This document shows positions 34,776 to 43,696 of a stretch of 64,000 bases of DNA, piece by piece. Under the pieces are notes generated by a model. It was given only the letters and a program-made list of their open reading frames with translations. It did not search any database and was not told the origin of the DNA. Origin of the DNA: Piscirickettsiaceae bacterium (GTDB lineage Bacteria > Pseudomonadota > Gammaproteobacteria > Nitrosococcales > Methylophagaceae). Each line of letters opens with the position of its first letter. The first letter of the stretch is position 1. The translations under genes were made by a program, and so were the position numbers. Where the stretch lies: positions 62,001 to 126,000 of the forward strand of contig JABSQO010000002.1 of the NCBI GenBank assembly GCA_013215775.1, in the 5' to 3' direction.

Positions 34776-34780
34776 GTATT

Positions 34781-35251
34781 ATGAATATACAAACCCATAC
34801 AATTATTGATGTACCTTTTGGCCAAATAACGATATCGGCATCTGGTCACTATTTGCAGGGTATTGATTTATTCTCCTCACCAGTAGTGGCAAGCACTCAA
34901 AGCAATCCGACCATACAGAAATTTATTCGAGAGTTAGAAGCCTTTTTTGTACAAGCTCATAATACTTGGTCGACACCACTATTGTTTCAAGGCACCGATT
35001 TTCAACAAAAAGTATGGCAGTATCTACGTACTATTCCTATCGGTGAAACGCAGACTTATTCAGAGGTTGCTAAAGCACTAAATAGTTCAGCACGTGCCAT
35101 TGGAAATGCCTGTCATGCCAATCCATTCCCTATTGTTGTACCTTGTCATCGTGTAGTATCAAAACATGGAATTGGTGGTTTTGGTGGCAAAACAGAGGGT
35201 CAAGAAATAATGGTAAAACAATGGTTATTAGAGCATGAGCGAAATAGATAA
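34781..35251 (+). CDS. ogt: Methylated-DNA--protein-cysteine methyltransferase (Ogt/AGT family)
   Basis: Suicide enzyme that takes O6-methyl groups from guanine onto its own cysteine. The active site IVVPCHRVV puts the acceptor at C122; the helix-turn-helix region is FQQKVWQYLRTIPIGETQTYSEVAKAL and the following ARAIGNACHANPF is conserved. The product has 156 residues from the ATG. That start lies 5 bases after the rplS terminator T run, so no ordinary ribosome site fits; a GTG at 34760 inside the terminator stem is the only alternative. xerD overlaps by 17 bases. Confidence 0.94.
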   Translation: MNIQTHTIIDVPFGQITISASGHYLQGIDLFSSPVVASTQSNPTIQKFIRELEAFFVQAHNTWSTPLLFQGTDFQQKVWQYLRTIPIGETQTYSEVAKALNSSARAIGNACHANPFPIVVPCHRVVSKHGIGGFGGKTEGQEIMVKQWLLEHERNR

Positions 35252-36137
35252 CGACAGCCATTATTTACAGCCATTTCTGGATTCACTATGGTTGGAATCG
35301 GGTTTAAGTAAAAATACAGTCGCGGCATACCAACGTGATCTTGTCAGTTTTGCAACATGGCTAGGCAAGTTTGATGTTGATTTGGCAGCGGCGAGTCGCC
35401 AAGATATATTACGATATCAAAGTCAGAGGATGCGAGAAGGACGAAAAGTCCGCAGTGAAGCACGATTATTATCGGCCTTACGTCGTTTTTATCGTTATTT
35501 ATGTCGTGAAGAAATTCGTGATTCTGATCCGACTGCACAAATTGAATCGCCACGATTAGGCCGTCCCTTACCCAGTAGTTTAACTGAGGATGAGGTGGAG
35601 TCATTATTAGCACAACCTAATGTTGATGATGCGCTAGGTCTACGAGATCGGACAATGTTAGAAGTTCTCTATGCGACGGGTCTACGTGTGTCGGAATTAG
35701 TTGCCTTAACATTTGAACAAGTGAATATGCGGCAGGGACTTGTTCGTTGTGTGGGTAAGGGTAATAAAGAGCGTTTAGTGCCGCTAGGTGAAATTTCTTT
35801 GGATTGGTTACAGCAATATTTATTAGCTGGTCGACCTGCGTTATTAAATGGCAAGGTGACTGACGATTTATTTCCAACTAAACGCGGAAAAGCAATGACA
35901 CGGCAAGCATTTTGGTATTTGATTAAACGTTATGCTAAACAGGCCAATATAGAAAAGGACTTATCACCACATACGTTACGTCATGCTTTTGCAACACATT
36001 TACTGAACCACGGTGCAGATTTGCGAATCGTACAGTTATTATTAGGTCATTCTGATTTATCGACTACACAGATTTATACCCATGTGGCTAAAGAACGTTT
36101 GAAAACATTACATGCACAGCATCATCCAAGAGGCTAA
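35235..36137 (+). CDS. xerD: Tyrosine recombinase XerD
   Basis: XerD, with XerC, resolves chromosome dimers at dif. The product has exactly 300 residues. All catalytic residues are present: R151 (ATGLRVSEL), K175, H246 and R249 (HTLRHAFATHLL), H272 (LLGHSDLSTT) and Y281 (IYTHVAKERL). The N-terminal core-binding domain covers 1-110. XerD rather than XerC is favoured by the beginning HYLQPFLDSLWLESGLSKNTVAAYQRDL. It is translationally coupled to ogt. Confidence 0.95.
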   Translation: MSEIDNDSHYLQPFLDSLWLESGLSKNTVAAYQRDLVSFATWLGKFDVDLAAASRQDILRYQSQRMREGRKVRSEARLLSALRRFYRYLCREEIRDSDPTAQIESPRLGRPLPSSLTEDEVESLLAQPNVDDALGLRDRTMLEVLYATGLRVSELVALTFEQVNMRQGLVRCVGKGNKERLVPLGEISLDWLQQYLLAGRPALLNGKVTDDLFPTKRGKAMTRQAFWYLIKRYAKQANIEKDLSPHTLRHAFATHLLNHGADLRIVQLLLGHSDLSTTQIYTHVAKERLKTLHAQHHPRG

Positions 36138-36205
36138 TAATCTTATTCACGATGATCGGCAAGTGATAAACTGCACATCAATAATTACCGTTTTAGGAGA
36201 GCACA

Positions 36206-36691
36206 ATGCCATCATTTGATATTGTTTCGGAAATTGATAAACACGAATTAACCAATGCTGTTGATCAAGCTAACCGTGAATTAGCCAATCGATTTGATTT
36301 TCGAGGAACTGATGCCCGGGTAGAGCAGTCAGACAAAGTGCTGACGATGCATGCAGACAGCGATTTTCAATTGGACCAATTGCAAGATATCCTTAGAATG
36401 AAATTGGTGAAGCGAGGCATTGAGGTCAGTTGTTTGGATGTTAAAGACTCCGTTGGTAATGGCAAAATGCGTAAACAAGATGTCATTATTCGTGAAGGAA
36501 TTGATAAAGATTTATCACGCAAAATAGTCAAAATGATTAAAATAAGTAAAGCTAAGGTTCAATCTGCAGTACAGGGTGACAGTGTACGTGTTACCGGTAA
36601 AAAACGTGATGATCTGCAAGGAGTAATGGCTTTGTTACGAGATAATGATGATGTAGAGATGCCATTACAGTTTAATAATTTTAGAGATTAA
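36206..36691 (+). CDS. yajQ: YajQ family nucleotide-binding protein
   Basis: The 161-residue product is a UPF0234/YajQ protein: [37 protein letters not shown], a second alpha-beta repeat around [41 protein letters not shown], and a C-terminal [10 protein letters not shown]. Some members bind cyclic di-GMP and act as regulators, others bind tRNA or nucleotides. AGGAGAG precedes the ATG. It stands 68 bases after xerD. Confidence 0.96.
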   Translation: MPSFDIVSEIDKHELTNAVDQANRELANRFDFRGTDARVEQSDKVLTMHADSDFQLDQLQDILRMKLVKRGIEVSCLDVKDSVGNGKMRKQDVIIREGIDKDLSRKIVKMIKISKAKVQSAVQGDSVRVTGKKRDDLQGVMALLRDNDDVEMPLQFNNFRD

Positions 36692-36704
36692 GGAACGTTA
36701 AATT

Positions 36705-37442
36705 TTGAAACGACATTTTTTATGGTTGCCCCTATTAGCATGGATGAGCTTTTCGCAGGCGGCTGATGAATTAGCAGCAGGTGAGGCCACGATACAAGCA
36801 CAATTAGAATCAATTATGCCGGGCATCGAGATTGACAGTATTCAACCATTGGATAATACCGGCTTATATGAGACGGTTATTAAAGGTGAAGTGATTTATT
36901 TTTCTAAAGATCTTCGATATGTTTTCCAAGGAGAAGTGATTGCTCTGGAAACACGCGAGAATGTGACTGAAAATAAGCGTTCTAATCTGAGACGATCGGC
37001 TTTAGCGGCATTAGATGAAGCAGATTTGATTATCTATGAACCTAAAGAAACAAAATATACGCTGACAGTATTTACAGATATTGATTGTGCTTATTGTCGT
37101 AAATTACATCAACAAATGGCAGATTATAATGATCTAGGAATCCGAATCCGTTATATGGCTTTTCCTCGTGCAGGCATTGATTCTGAATCATTTGATAAGG
37201 CTGAAGATGTATGGTGTGCTAAGGACCGGAAACAGGCCATGACAGATGCTAAGAATGGTCAACTGGTTGATTCGGATAGTTGTGATACACCCGTGAAAGC
37301 GCATTATGAAATGGGCCGTCGTTTAGGTGTGAGTGGTACACCATCATTATTCTTGGAAAGTGGTGAAATTTTACCGGGATATGTACCACCTAAAAAACTA
37401 AAACAAGAATTAGATAGACGCGCTTTATTAGCGGGTACTTAG
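36705..37442 (+). CDS. dsbC: Periplasmic disulfide isomerase, DsbC family
   Basis: The 245-residue product has a signal peptide (MKRHFLWLPLLAWMSFSQA), a DsbC-type dimerisation domain to about residue 85, and a thioredoxin fold with the active site DCAYCRKLHQQM (C-A-Y-C) and the cis-proline loop SGTPSLF. A second cysteine pair (VWCAK and DSCDT) is typical of DsbC. It isomerises wrong disulfides in the periplasm. TTG start with AAGGA 10 bases before. Its end overlaps the convergent lpxH end by 15 bases. DsbG is an alternative name. Confidence 0.93.
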   Translation: MKRHFLWLPLLAWMSFSQAADELAAGEATIQAQLESIMPGIEIDSIQPLDNTGLYETVIKGEVIYFSKDLRYVFQGEVIALETRENVTENKRSNLRRSALAALDEADLIIYEPKETKYTLTVFTDIDCAYCRKLHQQMADYNDLGIRIRYMAFPRAGIDSESFDKAEDVWCAKDRKQAMTDAKNGQLVDSDSCDTPVKAHYEMGRRLGVSGTPSLFLESGEILPGYVPPKKLKQELDRRALLAGT

Positions 37443-38174
37443 CCTGTTTTTAGCGACGCGGTGATCAATCAGCTGATATTGTTGGTCATCGCATTTTAAG
37501 TAGCTTATTTCATTGTCCCAGTCACCTAATACAATACGATTGGCCGCCTTACCATTAACTTCAAGTTGGTGGATTGCGGGTCGATGGGTATGCCCATGAA
37601 TAAGCTGATTGACCTTAAATTGTTCCATGACTCGAATCACTTCCGCTTGGTTTACATCCATAATCATGGTTGATTTGAACTGTTTCTGTTGATGACTTTT
37701 TTGTTTAATTTTATCGGATATTCGTTGGCGGTAGCGGGTAGGAATATGATAGATAAACCACCGAAAGAGTTTAGTACGGCTCCAACAACGAAAACGTTGA
37801 TAACTTACATCGTCAATACACAAAGTATCACCATGTAATAGCAACGTTTCTGTTCCATATAGGTTTATTACATAATCGTCTGGGAGTAATTCACAACCTG
37901 TTTGCTGGGCAAAGTCTTTACCCATTATAAAGTCACGATTCCCCACCATTAAATAGGTTTTAATACCAGATTGATGTAACCGTTGTAGTTGTCTGATCAA
38001 TGGGTTAAACGCAGTGGGCACAATATCATCCCCCAACCACGTATTGAACAAATCACCTAAGATGTAGAGTGATTCTATGTCCTTTGTTTCTTCTTGCAGA
38101 AAATTGACAGCAAGTTCAATACAGTCTGGATTATTAGGACTAAGATGAAGGTCGGAAATAAACAGCGTGGTCAT
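37428..38174 (-). CDS. lpxH: UDP-2,3-diacylglucosamine diphosphatase LpxH
   Basis: Calcineurin-like phosphoesterase that makes lipid X from UDP-2,3-diacylglucosamine in lipid A synthesis. The five metal motifs are present: FISDLHLS, GDLFNTWLGDD, GNRDF, LLHGDTLC and HGHTHRP. The ATG at 38174 starts the protein in the usual place (248 residues); the frame opens with GTG at 38195. No clear ribosome site was seen for either. It is downstream of the cyclophilin on the same strand. Confidence 0.95.
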   Translation of the reverse strand: MTTLFISDLHLSPNNPDCIELAVNFLQEETKDIESLYILGDLFNTWLGDDIVPTAFNPLIRQLQRLHQSGIKTYLMVGNRDFIMGKDFAQQTGCELLPDDYVINLYGTETLLLHGDTLCIDDVSYQRFRCWSRTKLFRWFIYHIPTRYRQRISDKIKQKSHQQKQFKSTMIMDVNQAEVIRVMEQFKVNQLIHGHTHRPAIHQLEVNGKAANRIVLGDWDNEISYLKCDDQQYQLIDHRVAKNRLSTR

Positions 38175-38184
38175 AGGAGAATAT

Positions 38185-38208
38185 TTAGCCCCCACGAAGG
38201 AGGGCTAA
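38185..38208 (-). other. Stem-loop between cyclophilin and lpxH
   Basis: TTAGCCC (38185-38191) pairs with GGGCTAA (38202-38208). There is no T run after it on the minus strand. It covers the lpxH leader, so it could affect lpxH translation. Confidence 0.4.
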
Positions 38209-38222
38209 TGTAAGTAACGATG

Positions 38223-38807
38223 TTATTCAATAACAGTTGCTTTGGTGATAATAACATCTTCATCAGGTGCATCTGTTGGGAACGGACCTTTGCTACCTGT
38301 TCCAACCATGCGAATTTCATTCACAACATCCATGCCGTCAATCACTTTTCCAAAGACAGTGTAGCCCCAGCCAGCTTGGTTTTCTTCACGAAAATCAAGG
38401 AAATTATTATCTGCGACATTGACAAAAAACTGTGCTGTTGCAGAATGTGGGTCTCCTGTTCGCGCCATAGCAATTGAGCCGATTACATTACTTAAACCAT
38501 TATTAGCTTCATTATCGATAGGTGCTTTTGGTGACTTTTGGATGAAGTCTGGTGTAAAACCGCCACCTTGAATCATAAAATTAGAAATGACACGGTGGAA
38601 AATGGTGCCATCATAAAAGCCATCTTCAACGTAGCTTAAAAAATTAGCGACAGTATTCGGTGCTTTTTCTTCATTTAATTCGATGATGATATCACCATGA
38701 TTAGTTTCTAGTTTTACTTGTGGCAAGGCATGGTCTCCTTCTGCATTTGCAGAGAATGATAGGGTTATTAATAGTAGTGGTGCTAAGTATCGGAAAAAAG
38801 TATTCAT
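38223..38807 (-). CDS. Periplasmic peptidyl-prolyl cis-trans isomerase, cyclophilin type
   Basis: Cyclophilin of 194 residues with a signal peptide ([18 protein letters not shown]). Active-site blocks are [15 protein letters not shown] with the catalytic arginine, and [38 protein letters not shown] completes the fold. It catalyses proline isomerisation in exported proteins and resembles PpiA. Divergent from cysS. lpxH lies 48 bases downstream. Confidence 0.94.
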   Translation of the reverse strand: MNTFFRYLAPLLLITLSFSANAEGDHALPQVKLETNHGDIIIELNEEKAPNTVANFLSYVEDGFYDGTIFHRVISNFMIQGGGFTPDFIQKSPKAPIDNEANNGLSNVIGSIAMARTGDPHSATAQFFVNVADNNFLDFREENQAGWGYTVFGKVIDGMDVVNEIRMVGTGSKGPFPTDAPDEDVIITKATVIE

Positions 38808-38950
38808 AACTATTTCATATTTACTTTATTAAAAGCGTAATGATAGAGCAATTAACATTTTAAGGGGAGTGTTTAAACTACTTTTCATGACCAACATCCC
38901 GTAAAATATGCAGCCAACGGTCAGAAGCGTAATCGATAAGTGAGTATTAC

Positions 38951-40333
38951 ATGCTACAAATTCATAATAGCCTAACTAAACAAAAAGAAGTGTTTACACC
39001 CATCGTACCAGGCAAGGTTACATTGTATGTTTGCGGTATGACGGTGTATGACTTATGCCATGTTGGTCATGCACGGGTGATGGTGGTCTTTGATGTGGTC
39101 ACGCGATACTTACGTACTAGTGGTTATGATGTCACTTATATTCGTAATATCACTGATATCGACGATAAAATTATTGCTCGCGCTAATGACAATGGCGAAA
39201 CCATCCAATCTCTAACCGAGCGTTTTATTGATGAGATGAATCAGGATGCAGATGCCTTAGGCGTGATAAGACCGAGTCAAGAACCTAAAGCTACAGAGTC
39301 AATGACTGAGATCATCGCAATGATTGAAACGCTCATTGAGAAAGGGTTTGCTTATGCTGCAGATAATGGCGATGTTTATTATGATGTGAGTGAATTTGAA
39401 GGCTATGGTAAATTATCCGGTCGCCATATTGATGAATTGCGCGCGGGAGAACGTGTCGCCGTTAATGAGGCTAAAAATGATCCTTTAGATTTTGTGCTGT
39501 GGAAAGCAGCAAAAGTAGAAGAGCCAGCATGGGATTCACCATGGGGCCAAGGTCGCCCGGGATGGCATATTGAATGTTCTGCGATGTCAGCAACAAGTTT
39601 AGGACAGCACTTTGATATTCATGGTGGAGGGCAAGATTTACAGTTTCCTCATCATGAAAATGAAATCGCCCAGTCAGAAGGTGCGCATGGTTGCCAGTCA
39701 GTCAATTACTGGATGCATAATGGCTTTGTGCGGATTGATGATGAAAAGATGTCTAAATCATTAGGTAACTTTTTTACGGTTCGTGAAGTGCTAGTGAGAT
39801 ATTCAGCGGAAGTCATCCGATACTTCATATTAACCAGTCATTATCGTAGCCCACTGAATTATTCTGATGAATCTCTGGAACAAGCTAAAGCAGCTCTAAC
39901 GCGTTTTTATACCGCGTTACGAAATATCACTCCCCAAGCGGATGTTAATTGGCAAGATGACAGTCACTTTGGTTCACGATTCCGTGATGCAATGGATGAT
40001 GATTTTAATACTGCTTTAGCTTTATCAGTCATGGCGGATGTTCGACAAGCTATTAACAAGGCGAGTGAACAGAATAATGGCGAACAGGAAAGTTACCTAG
40101 CTGCATTATTACGCTCTTTTGGTGATGTTCTTGGATTATTTCAACAAAACCCAGAAGACTTTTTGCTTGGCGATAACGGTGATGTTGACAAGATTGAAAG
40201 CCTTATTGAACAGCGCAATATTGCGCGAGCTGAAAAAAACTGGGCGATGGCCGATCAAGTACGTGATGAATTAACCACAATGGGTATTGTATTAGAAGAT
40301 AATGCTGGTCAGACTAGTTGGCGTCGAGTGTAA
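38951..40333 (+). CDS. cysS: Cysteinyl-tRNA synthetase
   Basis: Class I synthetase charging tRNA-Cys; 460 residues. HIGH-type motif [14 protein letters not shown] motif KMSKSLGN, and the zinc ligands including C28 (YVCGMTVYD), C209 (HIECSAMS) and histidines in [12 protein letters not shown]. The C-terminal DALR anticodon domain is complete. Convergent with folD, 14 bases apart. Confidence 0.98.
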   Translation: MLQIHNSLTKQKEVFTPIVPGKVTLYVCGMTVYDLCHVGHARVMVVFDVVTRYLRTSGYDVTYIRNITDIDDKIIARANDNGETIQSLTERFIDEMNQDADALGVIRPSQEPKATESMTEIIAMIETLIEKGFAYAADNGDVYYDVSEFEGYGKLSGRHIDELRAGERVAVNEAKNDPLDFVLWKAAKVEEPAWDSPWGQGRPGWHIECSAMSATSLGQHFDIHGGGQDLQFPHHENEIAQSEGAHGCQSVNYWMHNGFVRIDDEKMSKSLGNFFTVREVLVRYSAEVIRYFILTSHYRSPLNYSDESLEQAKAALTRFYTALRNITPQADVNWQDDSHFGSRFRDAMDDDFNTALALSVMADVRQAINKASEQNNGEQESYLAALLRSFGDVLGLFQQNPEDFLLGDNGDVDKIESLIEQRNIARAEKNWAMADQVRDELTTMGIVLEDNAGQTSWRRV

Positions 40334-40347
40334 TTTTACGCTATCAC

Positions 40348-41205
40348 TTAGTTATTATGTAACTTTTCAGCTGCATACAAGGTGTTTTCCATTAATGTAG
40401 CAACTGTCATCGGGCCAACGCCACCAGGAACTGGCGTAATCCATGATGCTTTTTCTTTTGCGACATCAAACTCAACATCCCCTACCAATTTGCCATTTTC
40501 AAGACGGTTAATACCGACATCAATAACAACAGCACCTTGTTTAATCCACGCACCTGGAATGAAGTTGGGTTTGCCGACTGCGACGACTAGAATATCTGCG
40601 CGACGGACTTGATCTTCTAAATTAGTTGTCATTCGATGGCAAACAGTCGTCGTACAACCCGCTAGAAGTAACTCTAAAGCCATTGGGCGACCAACAATAT
40701 TAGAGGCGCCAACAACAATTGCTTCTTGGCCTCGCAAATCAATACCTATTTTTCTTAATAAGGTAATTACACCTTTGGGTGTACAAGGACGAAGTTGGGG
40801 ATTACGTTGAGCTAAACGTCCGATATTATAAGGGTGGAAACCATCAACATCTTTATGCGGCACAATATGTTCAATAACGAGATCGGTATTAATATGATCA
40901 GGTAAAGGTAACTGGACTAAGATGCCATCAATCTCATCATCATTATTTAATTGTTCAATAAGTGCTAAAAGTTCGGCTTCGGTAGTGCTGACTGGCAGGT
41001 CATAAGAATCTGACTTGAAACCAATTTCTTCACAACTGCGACGTTTACTACTGACATAGACTTGGGACGCAGGGTCGCCTCCAAGGAGTATTACCGCTAA
41101 ACCTGGCCGACGTTTTCCAGCTGCTAAGCGTTTGTCAGTAGCCTTTTTAAGGTCTTGTTTAAGTTCAGCCGCAATAGCTTTACCATCTATCAATTGTGCA
41201 CTCAT
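40348..41205 (-). CDS. folD: Bifunctional methylenetetrahydrofolate dehydrogenase / cyclohydrolase FolD
   Basis: FolD interconverts one-carbon folate forms. The 285-residue product has the catalytic lysine in [14 protein letters not shown], the substrate-binding QLPLPDH and KDVDGFHP motifs, the Rossmann fold [17 protein letters not shown] and the C-terminal [20 protein letters not shown] chose ATG 41205 over the upstream TTG at 41226, since it gives the usual MxAxxIDGK start. Confidence 0.97.
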   Translation of the reverse strand: MSAQLIDGKAIAAELKQDLKKATDKRLAAGKRRPGLAVILLGGDPASQVYVSSKRRSCEEIGFKSDSYDLPVSTTEAELLALIEQLNNDDEIDGILVQLPLPDHINTDLVIEHIVPHKDVDGFHPYNIGRLAQRNPQLRPCTPKGVITLLRKIGIDLRGQEAIVVGASNIVGRPMALELLLAGCTTTVCHRMTTNLEDQVRRADILVVAVGKPNFIPGAWIKQGAVVIDVGINRLENGKLVGDVEFDVAKEKASWITPVPGGVGPMTVATLMENTLYAAEKLHNN

Positions 41206-41271
41206 TAAGAGGTTCCGAGCAATCAAAAAGGGCTATGTTCTCACGTTGGCTTAATAACATCAAAGCAGTGA

Positions 41272-41300
41272 TTGACTGATGATAGTCAACGGCGTATCAT
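41272..41300 (+). promoter_or_regulatory. Strong sigma-70-like promoter for the tRNA genes
   Basis: TTGACT (5 of 6) and TATCAT (5 of 6) are spaced by 17 bases, ending 36 bases before tRNA-Pro. The -35 is one arm of the palindrome TTGACTGATGATAGTCAA (41272-41289). Confidence 0.75.
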
Positions 41301-41336
41301 TTCGCCTTTCTTCGGGGATGACTGTCTTCGAAATGT

Positions 41337-41413
<77 letters not shown>

Positions 41414-41454
41414 CTTCAAAACTCTATATAATATCCCGCCTACGATTTCATAAT

Positions 41455-41531
41455 GCGCCCGTAGCTCATTTGGATAGAGCATCGGCCTTCTAAGCCGAGG
41501 GTAACAGGTTCGAATCCTGTCGGGCGTACCA
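41455..41531 (+). tRNA. tRNA-Arg (TCT anticodon)
   Basis: A complete 77-base cloverleaf: acceptor GCGCCCG with CGGGCGT (a G-T pair at position 1-72), anticodon loop CTTCTAA carrying TCT, T loop TTCGAAT, discriminator A and encoded CCA. It lies 41 bases after tRNA-Pro and reads AGA codons, common in this AT-rich genome. Confidence 0.97.
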
Positions 41532-41646
41532 TTTTCTATATCCAAATTCTCTAACAGCGTTAACTCATAATTTAGAGACAAGTAATTTTTTGATTTATAT
41601 GAAATAATCACCCTTAATTTTTATTCAAGGATTGAAGTCGTTTCTT

Positions 41647-43572
41647 ATGTCTCACGCGATTATGTCATCTGTTTCACAATGGTTTTTATCACGCTCGCGA
41701 TCTATGAAGCGGCTTATCACGTTAAGCGTGGATCTTATCGCAATTGTGATTGCCTTATGGATGGCATTTTCTCTTAGATATAGTGAGTTATACCTCCCAC
41801 CACAAGAGCAGTTCTGGATTTTTGCATTGGCTCCGATTACTGCCATTCCAGTATTTATACGGTTTGGATTGTATCGTGCCGTTGTTCGATATATTGGGCT
41901 GCATGCATTAGCAACAATATTCCAAGCAGTTGCGTTATATACCGTATTGTTTGCGACAATGATATTGATTTCAGGTTCTTTAGCAGGTGTGGTTCCTCGT
42001 ACCGTCTATGGCATCAATGCCCTAATTTTATTGTTATTTGTTGGCGGTAGTCGTTTAGTTGCTCGTTGGTGGTTTTCAGATCTTCAGAATAACAAACAGT
42101 TTGATGTTAGCCTAAACCGACGTATTCCACCGGTTATTATTTATGGTGCAGGGGCATCAGGAGTACAGTTAGCGACAGCCTTGAAGAGTAAAAACCAACA
42201 AAGGCCAGTTGCCTTTATTGATGATGCAAAGCAACTCCATAACCAGCAGGTTGATGACCTTACTGTTTATCCTTTTAGCCGATTAAATCACCTAATTGAA
42301 AAATTCTATGTGCAAGAGGTACTACTGGCAATTCCCTCTATTTCTAGAGCTCGCCGTAATGAAATTATTGAGTTATTAGAACCCTATCCAATTCATATTA
42401 AAACACTACCGAGGTTGAGTGATATTGCTGAAGGTAAGGTGACCACCTCGGATATTCAAGAAGTTGATATTGCTGATTTATTGGGTCGTGAGCAAGTTAC
42501 ACCAATGCAGAATTTGTTAACTGCCAACATCAATAATAAAGCGGTGATGGTAACAGGTGCCGGTGGTTCAATTGGTACTGAATTATGTCGCCAAATTGCA
42601 CAAATAAGGCCAAAGATACTGGTTTTGTTTGAGCTTAATGAATTTGCTTTATATGCCATTGAAAAAGAATTGAAACAGCATCATGCGACATTAGCTGTTA
42701 TGGCTGTTTTAGGTTCCGTTCAAAATCAGCAACGCTTAGAAGTGATTTGTCGACGATTCTCAATCGATACAATTTATCATGCGGCAGCTTATAAACATGT
42801 GCCCTTGGTAGAGCAGAATGCCAGTGAAGGAATTAGTAATAATATTTTTGGCACGTTGAGTTGTGCCAAGGCCGCGCTGGCGGCCAATGTTGAAACTTTT
42901 GTTTTAATTTCGACAGATAAAGCGGTTAGACCAACTAATACGATGGGGGCGAGTAAGCGTTTTGCCGAATTGGTATTACAGGGACTCGCTGCTGATAAAC
43001 AGAATTCGACAACACGATTTACAATGGTACGCTTTGGCAACGTATTAGGTTCTTCTGGGTCAGTCGTACCATTATTTCGTGAACAAATTGAAAATGGTGG
43101 CCCTGTTACGGTCACTGATACCCGAATTATTCGTTATTTTATGACTATTCCAGAAGCAGCAGAATTAGTTATTCAAGCAGGAGCAATGGGTAAAGGCGGT
43201 GATGTCTTTGTATTAGATATGGGCTCTCCCGTTAAAATTCTTGATTTAGCAAAACGGATGATTCATTTAAGCGGCTTTATTGAGAAAGATGACGATCATC
43301 CAGAAGGTGACATTGAAATTATTTTTACCGGTCTACGATCTGGTGAGAAACTCTATGAAGAATTATTAATTGGCGATAATGTCACGGCTACCGAGCATAG
43401 CAAGATCAGTCGGGCTCAAGAGCTAGTCATTAATTGGCAACAACTGAGTAAGATTCTGGAACAACTGGAACGACTTAATAATAAAAATGATTGCCAAGGG
43501 GTGAGGCAATTATTGCTCAAGCATATTGAGGGGTTTCAACCGCAATGTGAGGTTCAAGATTGGTTAGGTTAA
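41647..43572 (+). CDS. WbpM-type nucleoside-diphosphate-sugar 4,6-dehydratase, membrane-bound
   Basis: A 641-residue two-part protein. Four membrane helices occupy about residues 18-140. A Rossmann domain (YGAGASGVQLATAL) follows, and a C-terminal short-chain dehydrogenase begins at VMVTGAGGSIGTELCRQIAQ. The catalytic motif TMGASK is of the SMK type found in WbpM rather than YxxxK. Such proteins turn UDP-GlcNAc into UDP-4-keto-6-deoxy-GlcNAc for surface sugars such as QuiNAc, FucNAc or bacillosamine. The ATG at 41647 has GAAG 9 bases upstream; a TTG at 41632 is possible. It heads the polysaccharide cluster. Confidence 0.92.
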   Translation: MSHAIMSSVSQWFLSRSRSMKRLITLSVDLIAIVIALWMAFSLRYSELYLPPQEQFWIFALAPITAIPVFIRFGLYRAVVRYIGLHALATIFQAVALYTVLFATMILISGSLAGVVPRTVYGINALILLLFVGGSRLVARWWFSDLQNNKQFDVSLNRRIPPVIIYGAGASGVQLATALKSKNQQRPVAFIDDAKQLHNQQVDDLTVYPFSRLNHLIEKFYVQEVLLAIPSISRARRNEIIELLEPYPIHIKTLPRLSDIAEGKVTTSDIQEVDIADLLGREQVTPMQNLLTANINNKAVMVTGAGGSIGTELCRQIAQIRPKILVLFELNEFALYAIEKELKQHHATLAVMAVLGSVQNQQRLEVICRRFSIDTIYHAAAYKHVPLVEQNASEGISNNIFGTLSCAKAALAANVETFVLISTDKAVRPTNTMGASKRFAELVLQGLAADKQNSTTRFTMVRFGNVLGSSGSVVPLFREQIENGGPVTVTDTRIIRYFMTIPEAAELVIQAGAMGKGGDVFVLDMGSPVKILDLAKRMIHLSGFIEKDDDHPEGDIEIIFTGLRSGEKLYEELLIGDNVTATEHSKISRAQELVINWQQLSKILEQLERLNNKNDCQGVRQLLLKHIEGFQPQCEVQDWLG

Positions 43573-43696
43573 CAACCATAAGAGACCTTAAAATTACTAT
43601 TGTGTAAAAAGACCTTAAATATAGAGATATTGCTAGCTGAAAAGCTGGTCAATGCAGTGTAGAATCAATCGTTAATTTAGTAATAGGATTTCCAGA

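Noticed and set aside
41455-41531. tRNA-Arg as an integration site for the polysaccharide cluster
   Set aside because: No second copy of the tRNA 3' end was seen at the far side of the cluster, and no integrase lies beside it.
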